Of a DNA stretch of 64,000 nucleotides, positions 32,930 to 41,422 are shown piece after piece. Position 1 is the first letter of the stretch. Each line of letters begins with the position of its first letter. The notes below the pieces were generated by a model, which saw only the letters and a list, made by a program, of their open reading frames with translations, had not been told where the DNA came from and ran no database searches. Where the stretch lies: positions 1 to 64,000 of the forward strand of contig JAQUYH010000003.1 in assembly GCA_028691955.1 (NCBI GenBank), in the 5' to 3' direction. The position numbers and the translations under genes were made by a program. This DNA comes from Bacilli bacterium (lineage in GTDB: Bacteria; Bacillota_I; Bacilli_A; RF39; UBA660).

Positions 32930-34948
32930 ATGCATATTAATTTTAAAAATATTTTTGAAAAGATTATGAATACTACATTAAATGTTTTAATTTTTCTTTT
33001 TGCTATTATACTTGTAATTACTATATATACAAGTTTTCAAACCAAGGTATTAAAGAACGATTATAACAATTTTTTTGGTTATTCTCTTTTTGAAGTACAA
33101 ACTGGCAGTATGAGTCCTACTATTGAAGCAGGTGACTGGATAATTGTTAAGATAACTAATAATGTGAAATTAGATGATATTGTTACTTATAAGTTAGGGA
33201 ATGATTTTGTCACTCATAGGGTAATTGAAGGATATAGTGATACTTTTGTTACTAAGGGAGACGCTAATAATGCTAAAGATGATCCTATTACTAAAAGTCA
33301 AATAGTTGGTAGGGTTACTAAGATTTTATCTTCTTTTGGGATATTTAGAAAAACTTTATTTAATCCTGGTGTTTTGATAACGCTTATATTAACTTTATTT
33401 ACTATTAATTTTGTGTTTAAAAAAGATAATGATTTTATGAAAAAGCTTTCTTTAATTAAAAATAAATTATTTAAAGAAAAAAAAGTTGATGAAGAAGTTG
33501 TTAGCAAAAAAGTAGTTGATAATAGTGTTAAAGTAGATGATAAAGTAAAAGTATTAGTTGATGATAAGAGTTTATCTAATGAAGATTTAGAGAAAACTTC
33601 TTTATTTAGAGTTGTTTCAGTTGATGAAAAAGAAGTAGATGTTGATACCTTAAATAACATGAAACAAAGTATAAATGAAAGTAGTGATGACTTAGAGAAA
33701 ACTAGTTTATATAGAATGATTTCTGTTGATTCAGAAGAAGTTAAAGATACTCTTTTAGAGATTGCTAAAAATGAGCTTAAAGAATCAAATGGAGTTGTTG
33801 CTATTGATGAGAAGGAAGAAGACCCTAAAGAAGAAGAAAAAGAAGTTGAACTAAAGCTTGAACTATTTAAAAAGAAAAAGAGTAAAAATGTTATTGATTT
33901 AACAATGATTATAATGAAGAATTATTTAGAGGAAGTAACTAATATTATACTTAAAAATAATAAATCCATTTATAAAGAGTCTGTTGTTAGAAATGCTTTT
34001 ATTGATTTATATATTAATGTTAAATATCGTGATTTACAGTTAAATAGTGAAATATCTGGTAGAATTTTATCAGCAAAAATAGCTAAAAATATCAAATTAT
34101 TATCAATACAATTAGTTGATGATTATGTGGGGAAAAATAAGAATTATGCAGCTATTGTTGATATATATAAAAATACATTTTTACTAATCAATGATTTAGA
34201 AAAAGCAAGTGATTCTATAACTGATTATAAAGTGAAAAAAGAGTTTTATATTAAAGAATTAGCTAAATATTATAATGAAGATCCAAGTAAGGAAATTGAA
34301 TATATTTATGGTGTTTTAATTAAAACAAAAAGAACTTATAATTCTGTAATTGATGAAACACTTAAAAAGTTTGAAACAAATATGTTTAATTTGGTATTTA
34401 ATAGATTGTCTTTAAAGAAAGATATATATTGCTTAAAGCTTGAACATAATATCAATTTTAGTAAAGTATATAGTGATTATGTTATTGATAAAACATATAA
34501 TGAAGGTGTTGTTGCAGAAGATAAGGTGTTAGTTTTATTAAATTTACTTTCTTTGCAATTATTAAAGGATATGAGAGAATCTTATTTTAATAGAAAGTAT
34601 GTTTTCTATCTTCCTGATACGTTATATAAAAAGGCTAAAAAAATTGAAAGTACTCTTAAAATGATTGATGATGCATATGCTAAAGAAAATGTTTTTATTT
34701 TAATTAAAGTTAGTATTTTAAATAAGAATAAAAAGATTATTCAGGCTTTGAAAAAAGAAGGATTTAAGTTTGTTGGAGTAATTGATGTTGATCTTAAAAA
34801 TAAACCTTTTATAAATGTTTTAGATTATATTTTCTGTTCTAAAGATGAAGAAGAAGATATAAGAAATTATGTTCCAGAGGATTTAAGAGAGAACATAATT
34901 TGTGAAGATATTACTGATAAACTAGGAGACTTTGGGGGTGAAGAATAA
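32930..34948 (+). CDS. SipW-type signal peptidase fused to a large unknown cytoplasmic domain
   Basis: 672 residues. Residues 1-165 are a complete SipW/ER-type signal peptidase: helix (about 16-35), catalytic TGSMSPTI with Ser60, GDWIIVK, FVTHRVIEG with His96, the KDDP block (117-119), and a second helix (146-163). Then comes a linker with a repeated motif DLEKTSL(F/Y)R.(V/I)SVD at 219-232 and 254-267, an acidic segment, and about 370 residues of helical cytoplasmic domain of unknown family. SipW proteins are normally about 190 residues, so this is a fusion. Start 32930 chosen because AAGGATGA precedes it; 32921 lies on that site. Overlaps the AAA+ gene by 1 nt. Confidence 0.8.
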   Translation: MHINFKNIFEKIMNTTLNVLIFLFAIILVITIYTSFQTKVLKNDYNNFFGYSLFEVQTGSMSPTIEAGDWIIVKITNNVKLDDIVTYKLGNDFVTHRVIEGYSDTFVTKGDANNAKDDPITKSQIVGRVTKILSSFGIFRKTLFNPGVLITLILTLFTINFVFKKDNDFMKKLSLIKNKLFKEKKVDEEVVSKKVVDNSVKVDDKVKVLVDDKSLSNEDLEKTSLFRVVSVDEKEVDVDTLNNMKQSINESSDDLEKTSLYRMISVDSEEVKDTLLEIAKNELKESNGVVAIDEKEEDPKEEEKEVELKLELFKKKKSKNVIDLTMIIMKNYLEEVTNIILKNNKSIYKESVVRNAFIDLYINVKYRDLQLNSEISGRILSAKIAKNIKLLSIQLVDDYVGKNKNYAAIVDIYKNTFLLINDLEKASDSITDYKVKKEFYIKELAKYYNEDPSKEIEYIYGVLIKTKRTYNSVIDETLKKFETNMFNLVFNRLSLKKDIYCLKLEHNINFSKVYSDYVIDKTYNEGVVAEDKVLVLLNLLSLQLLKDMRESYFNRKYVFYLPDTLYKKAKKIESTLKMIDDAYAKENVFILIKVSILNKNKKIIQALKKEGFKFVGVIDVDLKNKPFINVLDYIFCSKDEEEDIRNYVPEDLRENIICEDITDKLGDFGGEE

Positions 34949-36468
34949 TGGATACATTTTTAAGATTCTTTTATGAATTTATTTCTATCTTTTTTGATGG
35001 ATTGTTTGATATTCTTAATGGCATAGTTGACGGGATTGTTAAAATGTTTAATTATTCTGAGTACGCTAAAATATTAGATAGTTACAAAGATAGTTTTGCA
35101 GGTCCTCAATGGGTATTTGTAGGTATTTCTATTGCTGTATTAGTTATAATTGTTGGTATAGTTGCCTTATTATTATTTTTTGGTATTAGAAAACTTATTA
35201 GATTTAGAAATTCTAAGGTAAACCAAGAGGATTTGTTGGATGAAATAGCAGGACTTAATAGTAAAGTAAAAAATCTTATGAAAGAAAAAGAAGAAATAAT
35301 GGCTATGAAAGTCTCACAATTAGGACTTAAACCGGGAGAAGAAGAAGAACCTCAAAAACCTAAAGAGGATGAAGAAGCGGTAAATACAACAAGTAGATTT
35401 TCTAAGTTAACAAGAATTGATAAGGAGTTTGCTAATTTTAAAGCTAAGAATTATGGTAATAGTTATACTTTAACAGAGCTTATTGATAATTTTAGATGTT
35501 TTGCAGCTTCTTCTTTGCATTTATATTATGATTTTGATTTGTTAAGACCTTTTTTTGCAGGCCTGGCTTGTGGAAAAATATTAATTTTACAAGGTATTTC
35601 TGGAACAGGTAAAACTTCCTTAGCTTATGCTTGGGGTAAGTTTGTTAAGAAAGATTCGTGTGTTGCTTCTGTACAGCCTTCATGGCGTGATAAAACAGAA
35701 TTATTAGGTTATTTTAATGAATTTACAAAGAAGTTTAATGAAAGCCCTGTTCTTGAAGAATTATATGTTGCAGGACTTGATGATGATGTTCATACAATTA
35801 TACTAGATGAAATGAATATAGCTCGTGTTGAATATTATTTTGCTGAGCTACTTTCTATTTTGGAAATGCCATCTAGGGAAGAGTGGATTATTGAACTTGT
35901 TACTAATTCATGGCCAGATGATCCTAAAAGAATCATAAATGGGAAAATAAAATTGCCTGGTAATTTGTGGTATATTGGGACAATCAATAATGATGACTCT
36001 ACTTTTATGGTAACAGATAAAGTTTATGATAGAGCTATGCCAATAGATATCAATACAAAAGTAGATCCATTTAAGTGTAGAGAACAAGAGGCTATGAATA
36101 TTAATGCTAGTTACTTGGAATCTTTGTTTAAGGAAGCCGTTGCTAGTAAGACTGTATCTGCTAAAAATATTGAGCAGGTTAAAAAGATGGATGATTATGT
36201 TATTGAACACTTTAGGATAGCTTTTGGTAATAGAATTATGAAACAATTGAATACTTTTGTACCAGTTTACGTAGCTTGTGGTGGGAAAGAGATAGATGCA
36301 ATTGATTACTTTATTGCGAGAAAAATATTTAGAAAATTTGATCAATTAAATATATCTTTTATTAGAGATGAAATTGATCCATTTATTTCTTACTTAAATA
36401 AAGAGTTTGGTAAAGGAACTATGAAAGAGTGTTTAGCTTTCTTAGAGCGTATTAAAAAATCAATATAG
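34948..36468 (+). CDS. membrane-tethered McrB-like AAA+ protein
   Basis: 506 residues. An amphipathic or hydrophobic start (1-35), one clear membrane helix (about 55-82), a Lys/Glu coiled-coil linker (90-145), then an AAA+ domain: Walker A GISGTGKT (216-223), Walker B TIILDEMNIARVEYYFAELL with D287/E288, and the McrB/MoxR-like sensor region GTINNDDSTFMVTDKVYDRA (344-363). The LDEMN(I/L)A.VE.YF.ELLS signature is that of the McrB branch, whose members hydrolyse GTP or ATP. McrB normally is soluble and DNA-targeted; the membrane anchor and the signal peptidase and fibre neighbours argue for envelope work. Overlaps its upstream gene by 1 nt. Confidence 0.85.
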   Translation: MDTFLRFFYEFISIFFDGLFDILNGIVDGIVKMFNYSEYAKILDSYKDSFAGPQWVFVGISIAVLVIIVGIVALLLFFGIRKLIRFRNSKVNQEDLLDEIAGLNSKVKNLMKEKEEIMAMKVSQLGLKPGEEEEPQKPKEDEEAVNTTSRFSKLTRIDKEFANFKAKNYGNSYTLTELIDNFRCFAASSLHLYYDFDLLRPFFAGLACGKILILQGISGTGKTSLAYAWGKFVKKDSCVASVQPSWRDKTELLGYFNEFTKKFNESPVLEELYVAGLDDDVHTIILDEMNIARVEYYFAELLSILEMPSREEWIIELVTNSWPDDPKRIINGKIKLPGNLWYIGTINNDDSTFMVTDKVYDRAMPIDINTKVDPFKCREQEAMNINASYLESLFKEAVASKTVSAKNIEQVKKMDDYVIEHFRIAFGNRIMKQLNTFVPVYVACGGKEIDAIDYFIARKIFRKFDQLNISFIRDEIDPFISYLNKEFGKGTMKECLAFLERIKKSI

Positions 36469-36482
36469 GAGGTTGAGTTAGA

Positions 36483-37613
36483 ATGGCAAAATCTTTTAGT
36501 AATTTTGTTGATAAAGAAAAAGAAAAAAAAGGAAAAAGTTTTTCTAAAAGAGTTTCTTCTGAAATGCATTATAGAAGTATTTTGTCTGGAGATTTAACAT
36601 CTTTTGAATGGCTTAATGAAATTGAGTTGGCTTGCCCTTATATTGATAATGTTATAAGAAATCCTAAACTTTCTTTGATAAAAGAAGAAGATATTGTTAA
36701 AATAGGTAAAGCTAAAAAAATAACTGTCGATAGTATAAAGGATTTATCAAAACATACACAGTTTATTGATAAAATAGATGAGGTTACTGATGATGTTGAG
36801 CCATCAAAAATTTTAATAGTAAGAAATGAGGAAACTTTTAACACTTATGAGAATAGGTTCTTATATACATTATTGGATTATTTAAATAAGTTTATTGCTA
36901 TTCAGGAAGATTTACTTAAAAAGTTTGAGCTTAAGAATGAAAGAACTATTGAGTATTCTGCTACTTCTAAGGTTGATTCAAAAACGATTAATGTTGATTT
37001 AAAAATTAGTGAAGTAGAAAAACCTAAGGGAAGTAGTAATAAGTCTTTAGAGGATGAAATAGCTAAGGTTAAAAGTAGAGTTAAGGGCGTTAAAGAATAT
37101 CTTAATTATTGGAAGAAAAGTGAAATAATTAAGGCTTTAGATAAGGCACATGTTCCATTAGTAAAAGCGCCTATTAGTATGACTAATATGTTGCTTAAGA
37201 ATCCTAATTTTCAAATTGCCATGAGGCTTTGGACTTTTCTTCAAATGTATGGAACGGTAGAAAATGATGCCCCAAAGGGAACTGATCAAGATGATATTGA
37301 AACTGTAAAAAGTATGATGGATGATACATTTTTAACTAATTATTTTGCATTAGAATTAATGCCTTTGAAAAAAAGAGAACAAAAAAAAGAACTTGTTGAA
37401 TATTCTGTTGTTTTACTTAGAAAACAACTTAAAAAAACAATTCAATTACTTTTAAATAGTGGTTTAGATATAACAGAAAAGGATATTTTAGCTTTAATTT
37501 CTAATGAAATTGAAAGTGGAAAAGATAAAAGGCTAGTAGGTAGTGAGGATGTTAAAAAGAAATTTAAGTCAGCGCTAGATGAGTATTTGGAAAGGACAAA
37601 AGGTATTTTGTAG
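36483..37613 (+). CDS. DUF2357-like (McrC-related) partner without visible nuclease domain
   Basis: 376 residues, soluble. ETFNTYENRFLYTLLDYLNK (117-136) matches the conserved E(T)xENRF helix of DUF2357 proteins, which pair with McrB-type AAA+ proteins. Family members usually end in a PD-(D/E)xK nuclease; I see no Asp...ExK core here, and the C-terminal half is Lys/Leu-rich helix. The gene directly follows the AAA+ gene (14 nt, GGAGG site), so the two likely form a complex. Nucleotide-driven conformational work on a membrane substrate is inferred. Confidence 0.7.
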   Translation: MAKSFSNFVDKEKEKKGKSFSKRVSSEMHYRSILSGDLTSFEWLNEIELACPYIDNVIRNPKLSLIKEEDIVKIGKAKKITVDSIKDLSKHTQFIDKIDEVTDDVEPSKILIVRNEETFNTYENRFLYTLLDYLNKFIAIQEDLLKKFELKNERTIEYSATSKVDSKTINVDLKISEVEKPKGSSNKSLEDEIAKVKSRVKGVKEYLNYWKKSEIIKALDKAHVPLVKAPISMTNMLLKNPNFQIAMRLWTFLQMYGTVENDAPKGTDQDDIETVKSMMDDTFLTNYFALELMPLKKREQKKELVEYSVVLLRKQLKKTIQLLLNSGLDITEKDILALISNEIESGKDKRLVGSEDVKKKFKSALDEYLERTKGIL

Positions 37614-37614
37614 T

Positions 37615-38184
37615 ATGAAAAAATTAAGAGAAAATAAAGCATTTAAAATCATCTCAAAAGTACTTAATGCGATTTTTATTGTTGTATTAGTTGCTTTTAT
37701 TTTAGTTGTTTGTTTGCAAAGGTTTAGTAACAATAAAATTTCTTTTTTTAATTATAGAATGTTTACTGTAATATCAGGCAGTATGGAGCCTAAATATAGT
37801 ATTGGAGATGTTTTGATTTCGAAAGAAATTGCTCCAGAGGATATTAAAGTAGGAGATACTGTTAGTTATTTGGGAACAAAGGGTGATTTTGCTGGTAAGG
37901 TTATTACTCACCAGGTTGTTGAAATATCACAGAATGCTGATGGTGAATATGTATATATAACTAAAGGTTTGGCTAATTTAGTAGCAGATCCTTCTGTAAA
38001 AGAAAGTCAAATATATGGTGTTGTAATATATAGATCATGGTTGTTATCAACTATTTATAATATTGTAGGTAATACTTTAGGTTTTTACTTGTTTATTATT
38101 TTACCTTTACTATTTATAATTGGTTCTGAAATTGTATCAGCATTATTAGATAAAGAAGAAGCAAGGCGTAAATCTATAAAATAA
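37615..38184 (+). CDS. sipW: SipW-type signal peptidase I
   Basis: 189 residues, normal length for SipW. Membrane helix (about 18-35), ISGSMEPKYSIGD with catalytic Ser56, KVGDTVSYL, VITHQVVEI with His99 (His replaces the Lys of standard bacterial enzymes, the ER/SipW type), ADPS with Asp125, and a C-terminal helix (about 150-175). Should cleave the precursors of the Ala-Trp-Phe and TasA-like proteins of this locus. Start 37615, just past the preceding stop; the open frame from 37579 is a shadow inside the DUF2357 gene. Followed by a TasA-like substrate gene after 17 nt. Confidence 0.85.
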   Translation: MKKLRENKAFKIISKVLNAIFIVVLVAFILVVCLQRFSNNKISFFNYRMFTVISGSMEPKYSIGDVLISKEIAPEDIKVGDTVSYLGTKGDFAGKVITHQVVEISQNADGEYVYITKGLANLVADPSVKESQIYGVVIYRSWLLSTIYNIVGNTLGFYLFIILPLLFIIGSEIVSALLDKEEARRKSIK

Positions 38185-38201
38185 ATAAGAAGGTGATATA
38201 A

Positions 38202-39422
38202 ATGAAAAAGAGGCATAAACTATATTTAAAGCTTAATTTAATGTCAGTTGTTTTTATTGTAGTTTCATTTATATCTGTTACGTTAGCTTGGTTTGCTTAT
38301 AGTGGACTTGCAGATGTTGCTACAGAAGTCAATGTTAAAGCTTGGTATATTGAATTATCACAATATGAAGAAGTGGTATCTAATGATATTTCTATAACGT
38401 TTTCTGATATATATCCAGGTATGACTCCTGTCGAAGAAGAGATTAGTATTAAAAATAAAGGAGATTCTGATGCTCAAATTAGTTATGATATTGTTTCAGC
38501 TAGACTTTTAGATGTTGATGAATTTACTGTAGATGATGTTACAACTTCTCCTTATGTGGAAGACTTATTATCTCATGATTATCCATTTCATATTAATATG
38601 ACTTTAAGTAAAGGATATGCTTTAGAAAGTGTTGGCGAAAGTACCTTTAAAGTTTCTATTTCTTGGCCACTTGACTCTGATACTGATGAACTGGATAGTT
38701 ATTGGGGGATGGAGGCTTATAGCTTTGAGCAAGGAGAAATTGAACAGAATACGATAGACCCAGAATATCAAATAAGACCTTCTATTAAAGTTGTTATAAG
38801 AATAAGTGCTGAACAGTATTTAGAAGAAGAGGGAACTAGTGATTATGCTTATAATTTGGGTGATAATATATTATTTGATGTTGTAAGTAATAGTAGGTGC
38901 TATGAAGTAAGTTCTACATGTTTAAGTACTTATGTAATAGATGCTGATAGTAAGTTGTCTGACTCTTATGTTAGTTTATTACCTGATGTTAGTGGTAGTT
39001 ACTCTAGTGGAGTATTTGCTAATTATGACTCTATATTATCTAGTTTGACTAGCACGTGGATGGTAGATTATCAAAGTCTAACTGTGGAAGATGTTTTAAA
39101 TATAATTTCAAATAATATAACTTCTTCTTTATTAGTTAGATCTGGTCTTTCGGATATGATTATTGGTAATTTGAAATATGCTGGTAGAATGACAACAGAG
39201 CTTAATTTAGCTAAATCTTATAGTGGATATTATTTGTTTAGTTTAGAAGATTATAGTTTTTTAAATAGAAGTAGTTGTTATTGGACTAATAGTACTTATG
39301 ATGGAACTTCATCATTTGCTATTATGAACAATACTACTGATTTAAAACTATATAATGAATTAAATACTACCTCTTGTGAAGTAATTCCTGTTATTCATGC
39401 TTTGAAAGCTAATTTGTATTAA
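38202..39422 (+). CDS. TasA-like surface protein
   Basis: 406 residues. Signal helix (about 11-29) then TLAWFAYSGLAD with Ala-Trp-Phe (29-31), the SipW-type context. SDIYPGMTPVEEEISIKNKG (68-87) matches the TasA strand pattern of a PG turn followed by an Asn/Gly-ended strand, consistent with a TasA/CalY fold. The C-terminal 200 residues are unique. Directly after sipW, the arrangement of substrate next to peptidase seen in tapA-sipW-tasA, and last gene of the operon. Two Cys pairs (RCYEVSSTC, SCYW/TSCEV). Confidence 0.72.
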   Translation: MKKRHKLYLKLNLMSVVFIVVSFISVTLAWFAYSGLADVATEVNVKAWYIELSQYEEVVSNDISITFSDIYPGMTPVEEEISIKNKGDSDAQISYDIVSARLLDVDEFTVDDVTTSPYVEDLLSHDYPFHINMTLSKGYALESVGESTFKVSISWPLDSDTDELDSYWGMEAYSFEQGEIEQNTIDPEYQIRPSIKVVIRISAEQYLEEEGTSDYAYNLGDNILFDVVSNSRCYEVSSTCLSTYVIDADSKLSDSYVSLLPDVSGSYSSGVFANYDSILSSLTSTWMVDYQSLTVEDVLNIISNNITSSLLVRSGLSDMIIGNLKYAGRMTTELNLAKSYSGYYLFSLEDYSFLNRSSCYWTNSTYDGTSSFAIMNNTTDLKLYNELNTTSCEVIPVIHALKANLY

Positions 39423-39455
39423 AAAAAGGTAACTCTGGGTTTGAGCTACCTTTTT
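39423..39455. terminator. bidirectional terminator at the end of the fibre locus
   Basis: AAAAAGGTA-A-CTC / GAG-C-TACCTTTTT with one internal mismatch and loop TGGGTTT; T-runs both ways. Confidence 0.75.
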
Positions 39456-40077
39456 ATAATTTCTGTTCAAATTTTATATTAGCACTTAGGTCTAATGTTG
39501 TTCCGTTAATAGTTGCATCATTTCCTACAGCTGTGTCACTTTCATCATCCATTAGTTCTCCGTCTCCTTCAAACCATTCAAAGTAGATTCTAATAGATAT
39601 TTGGTTAAAGCTAAAATCAGGAGTTTCATTATCAAATATTAATTCGTTTGATATTGTGTTTTCTGTTAGTGTTATAAAATCTAATGGATCTCCTTCGATG
39701 TAATCAGTAGGTAATATAGCATATCTTGTAATCATTAAATCTGGTATATTTTCATTTAATACACTTAGTGTAATGGTATAAATGAAGGAAACTTCTACAT
39801 TGTTTGGGTCAATATTTATATCAAAATAACCAGTGGAAGAAGGAGCGACAGTATCATTTTTGACATTAGCATTTTCTTCCATAACTGGGGTAAATTCTAT
39901 ATTTGATGAGCTACTTGTTGTAATATCTGTGTTGTTAACTAAAAGTTGCCATTTAGAAAAAGCAAGGTTTATGTCACCACTAGCATCAGCAACATAACGT
40001 GAATATGTATTGCTCATAAGGCCTAAGCACAAAGAAATAGAAATTAAAGCAAATAGTAATTTAAACTTCTTGGACAT
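39454..40077 (-). CDS. TasA-like surface protein, convergent copy
   Basis: 207 residues. Signal helix (about 6-22) followed by NTYSRYVADASGDINLAFSKW, the SipW-type context. The later region (GYFDINIDPNNVEVSFIYTI) has the beta pattern expected of a TasA-type sandwich. The start at 40077 follows AGGAAGGG by 6 nt; the frame stays open to 40131 without a ribosome site. Transcribed toward the fibre operon and therefore independently regulated. Confidence 0.65.
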   Translation of the reverse strand: MSKKFKLLFALISISLCLGLMSNTYSRYVADASGDINLAFSKWQLLVNNTDITTSSSSNIEFTPVMEENANVKNDTVAPSSTGYFDINIDPNNVEVSFIYTITLSVLNENIPDLMITRYAILPTDYIEGDPLDFITLTENTISNELIFDNETPDFSFNQISIRIYFEWFEGDGELMDDESDTAVGNDATINGTTLDLSANIKFEQKL

Positions 40078-40267
40078 ATTCATCCCTTCCTTTCTATCTT
40101 TATTATATAATCTTTGCAAGTTGTTTGACACTTTTAATGAAAAAAGTTACTAAAAAAGTGTAAATATAAGGTAAATAAAAGCGTAAATATATTTTATTAA
40201 ATAGAATCGTTTTTCCTTTTAAAAAATATATCTTTGTGTTATTATATTATAAGAAAGGATAGATAAA

Positions 40268-41410
40268 ATGTTAAAACAGAATATTAAAAAATTAGATAAG
40301 GTTTTATTGATTATATCTTCTATCCTGATTGTATGGGGACTTTTAAGTATAGTTTCGGCTTCTTCTAGAGTAGCTGTATTAGATCATAATTTACCTGTAT
40401 ATTATTATTTCATAAAGCAATCTGTAATGATTTTAGCAGGCTTGATTATAGCAGCTTTTATTATTAATATTCCAACTTCCAAATATTTAAAATTTGCAAG
40501 AGTTTTGTTTATTGCTATATTAGCTGTTTTACTTGTTTTATCCTTTACGGGAGATGAAACAAGAGGAGCTCAAAACTGGATAACGATATTTGGCTTTACT
40601 TTTCAGCCTAGTGAGTTTGCTAAACCCATTATTATTGTTTATTTGGCTATGATATTTGATAAATATTATAAGCAATTAAAAGCTAAAGAGTTTAATCCTA
40701 ATCTTATTGCTTTAATTATATTAATTGGTTGTTTTATTCCTGTGATTGTTTTTTTTCAAAAAGATTTTGGAACAATGATAATACTAGTTGGCATTTTTAT
40801 GACGTTGTTTTTAGGTAGCCCAATAAAGCGAATTGATAAGTTAAAGACGATAGGGTTATTACTTGTGTTAGTTATATTGGGTGGTTTAATTTTATATTTT
40901 AAGCAAGGAAGCATTTTTACGGAAGCTCAATTAAGTAGATTTGATTTTATAAATCCTTGCAGTAATTATGAAGAGGGAGGCTATCAAATTTGCAATGGGT
41001 TTATTGCTATTAATGACGGTAGTTTATTTGGTTTGGGATTAGGCAAAAGTAAGCAAAAATATTCTTATATCCCAGAACCACATACGGATAGTATATTTGC
41101 AATAATATCTGAAGAAAATGGTTTTATTAGGTCTTCTATTATTTTTGTTTTATATGTTTTGCTTTTATTTAGAATTATTGTAGTTTCTTCTAAAGCCAGC
41201 ACTATTAGGGGAAAGTTTATATGTTTAGGGGTGGCTACTTATATATTTATGCATATATTCATTAATTTAGGCGGGCTTTTTGGTATAATGCCACTTACTG
41301 GTGTGCCACTTCCTTTCTTTAGTTATGGAGGTTCTTTTGTTATATGTTTGATTGCATCTTTAGCTTTAGTGGAAAGAGTTTATATCGAAGATAAATTATT
41401 AAAAAAGTAG
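40268..41410 (+). CDS. ftsW: SEDS peptidoglycan polymerase, FtsW-like
   Basis: 380-residue polytopic membrane protein with about ten helices, the glycosyltransferase partner of a class B PBP in septal (or lateral) wall synthesis. Landmarks: GAQNWITIFGFTFQPSEFAK (first part), KDFGTMIIL, the extracellular YSYIPEPHTDSIFAIISEE loop, and GVPLPFFSYGGS near the end. I favour FtsW over RodA because of the YIPEPHTD-type loop, but the call between the two is not certain. AGAAAGGATAG precedes the start. Confidence 0.88.
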   Translation: MLKQNIKKLDKVLLIISSILIVWGLLSIVSASSRVAVLDHNLPVYYYFIKQSVMILAGLIIAAFIINIPTSKYLKFARVLFIAILAVLLVLSFTGDETRGAQNWITIFGFTFQPSEFAKPIIIVYLAMIFDKYYKQLKAKEFNPNLIALIILIGCFIPVIVFFQKDFGTMIILVGIFMTLFLGSPIKRIDKLKTIGLLLVLVILGGLILYFKQGSIFTEAQLSRFDFINPCSNYEEGGYQICNGFIAINDGSLFGLGLGKSKQKYSYIPEPHTDSIFAIISEENGFIRSSIIFVLYVLLLFRIIVVSSKASTIRGKFICLGVATYIFMHIFINLGGLFGIMPLTGVPLPFFSYGGSFVICLIASLALVERVYIEDKLLKK

Positions 41411-41422
41411 GAGGAATGAGTA

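Noticed and set aside
35908-36345. Minus-strand 145-residue frame
   Set aside because: Antisense to the conserved AAA+ domain; low-complexity and no ribosome site.
34948-37613. Ordinary McrBC restriction system
   Set aside because: No DNA-recognition N-domain on the AAA+ protein (it has a membrane helix instead), no evident nuclease core in the DUF2357 partner, and only export and surface genes around it. I still cannot exclude a defence role.
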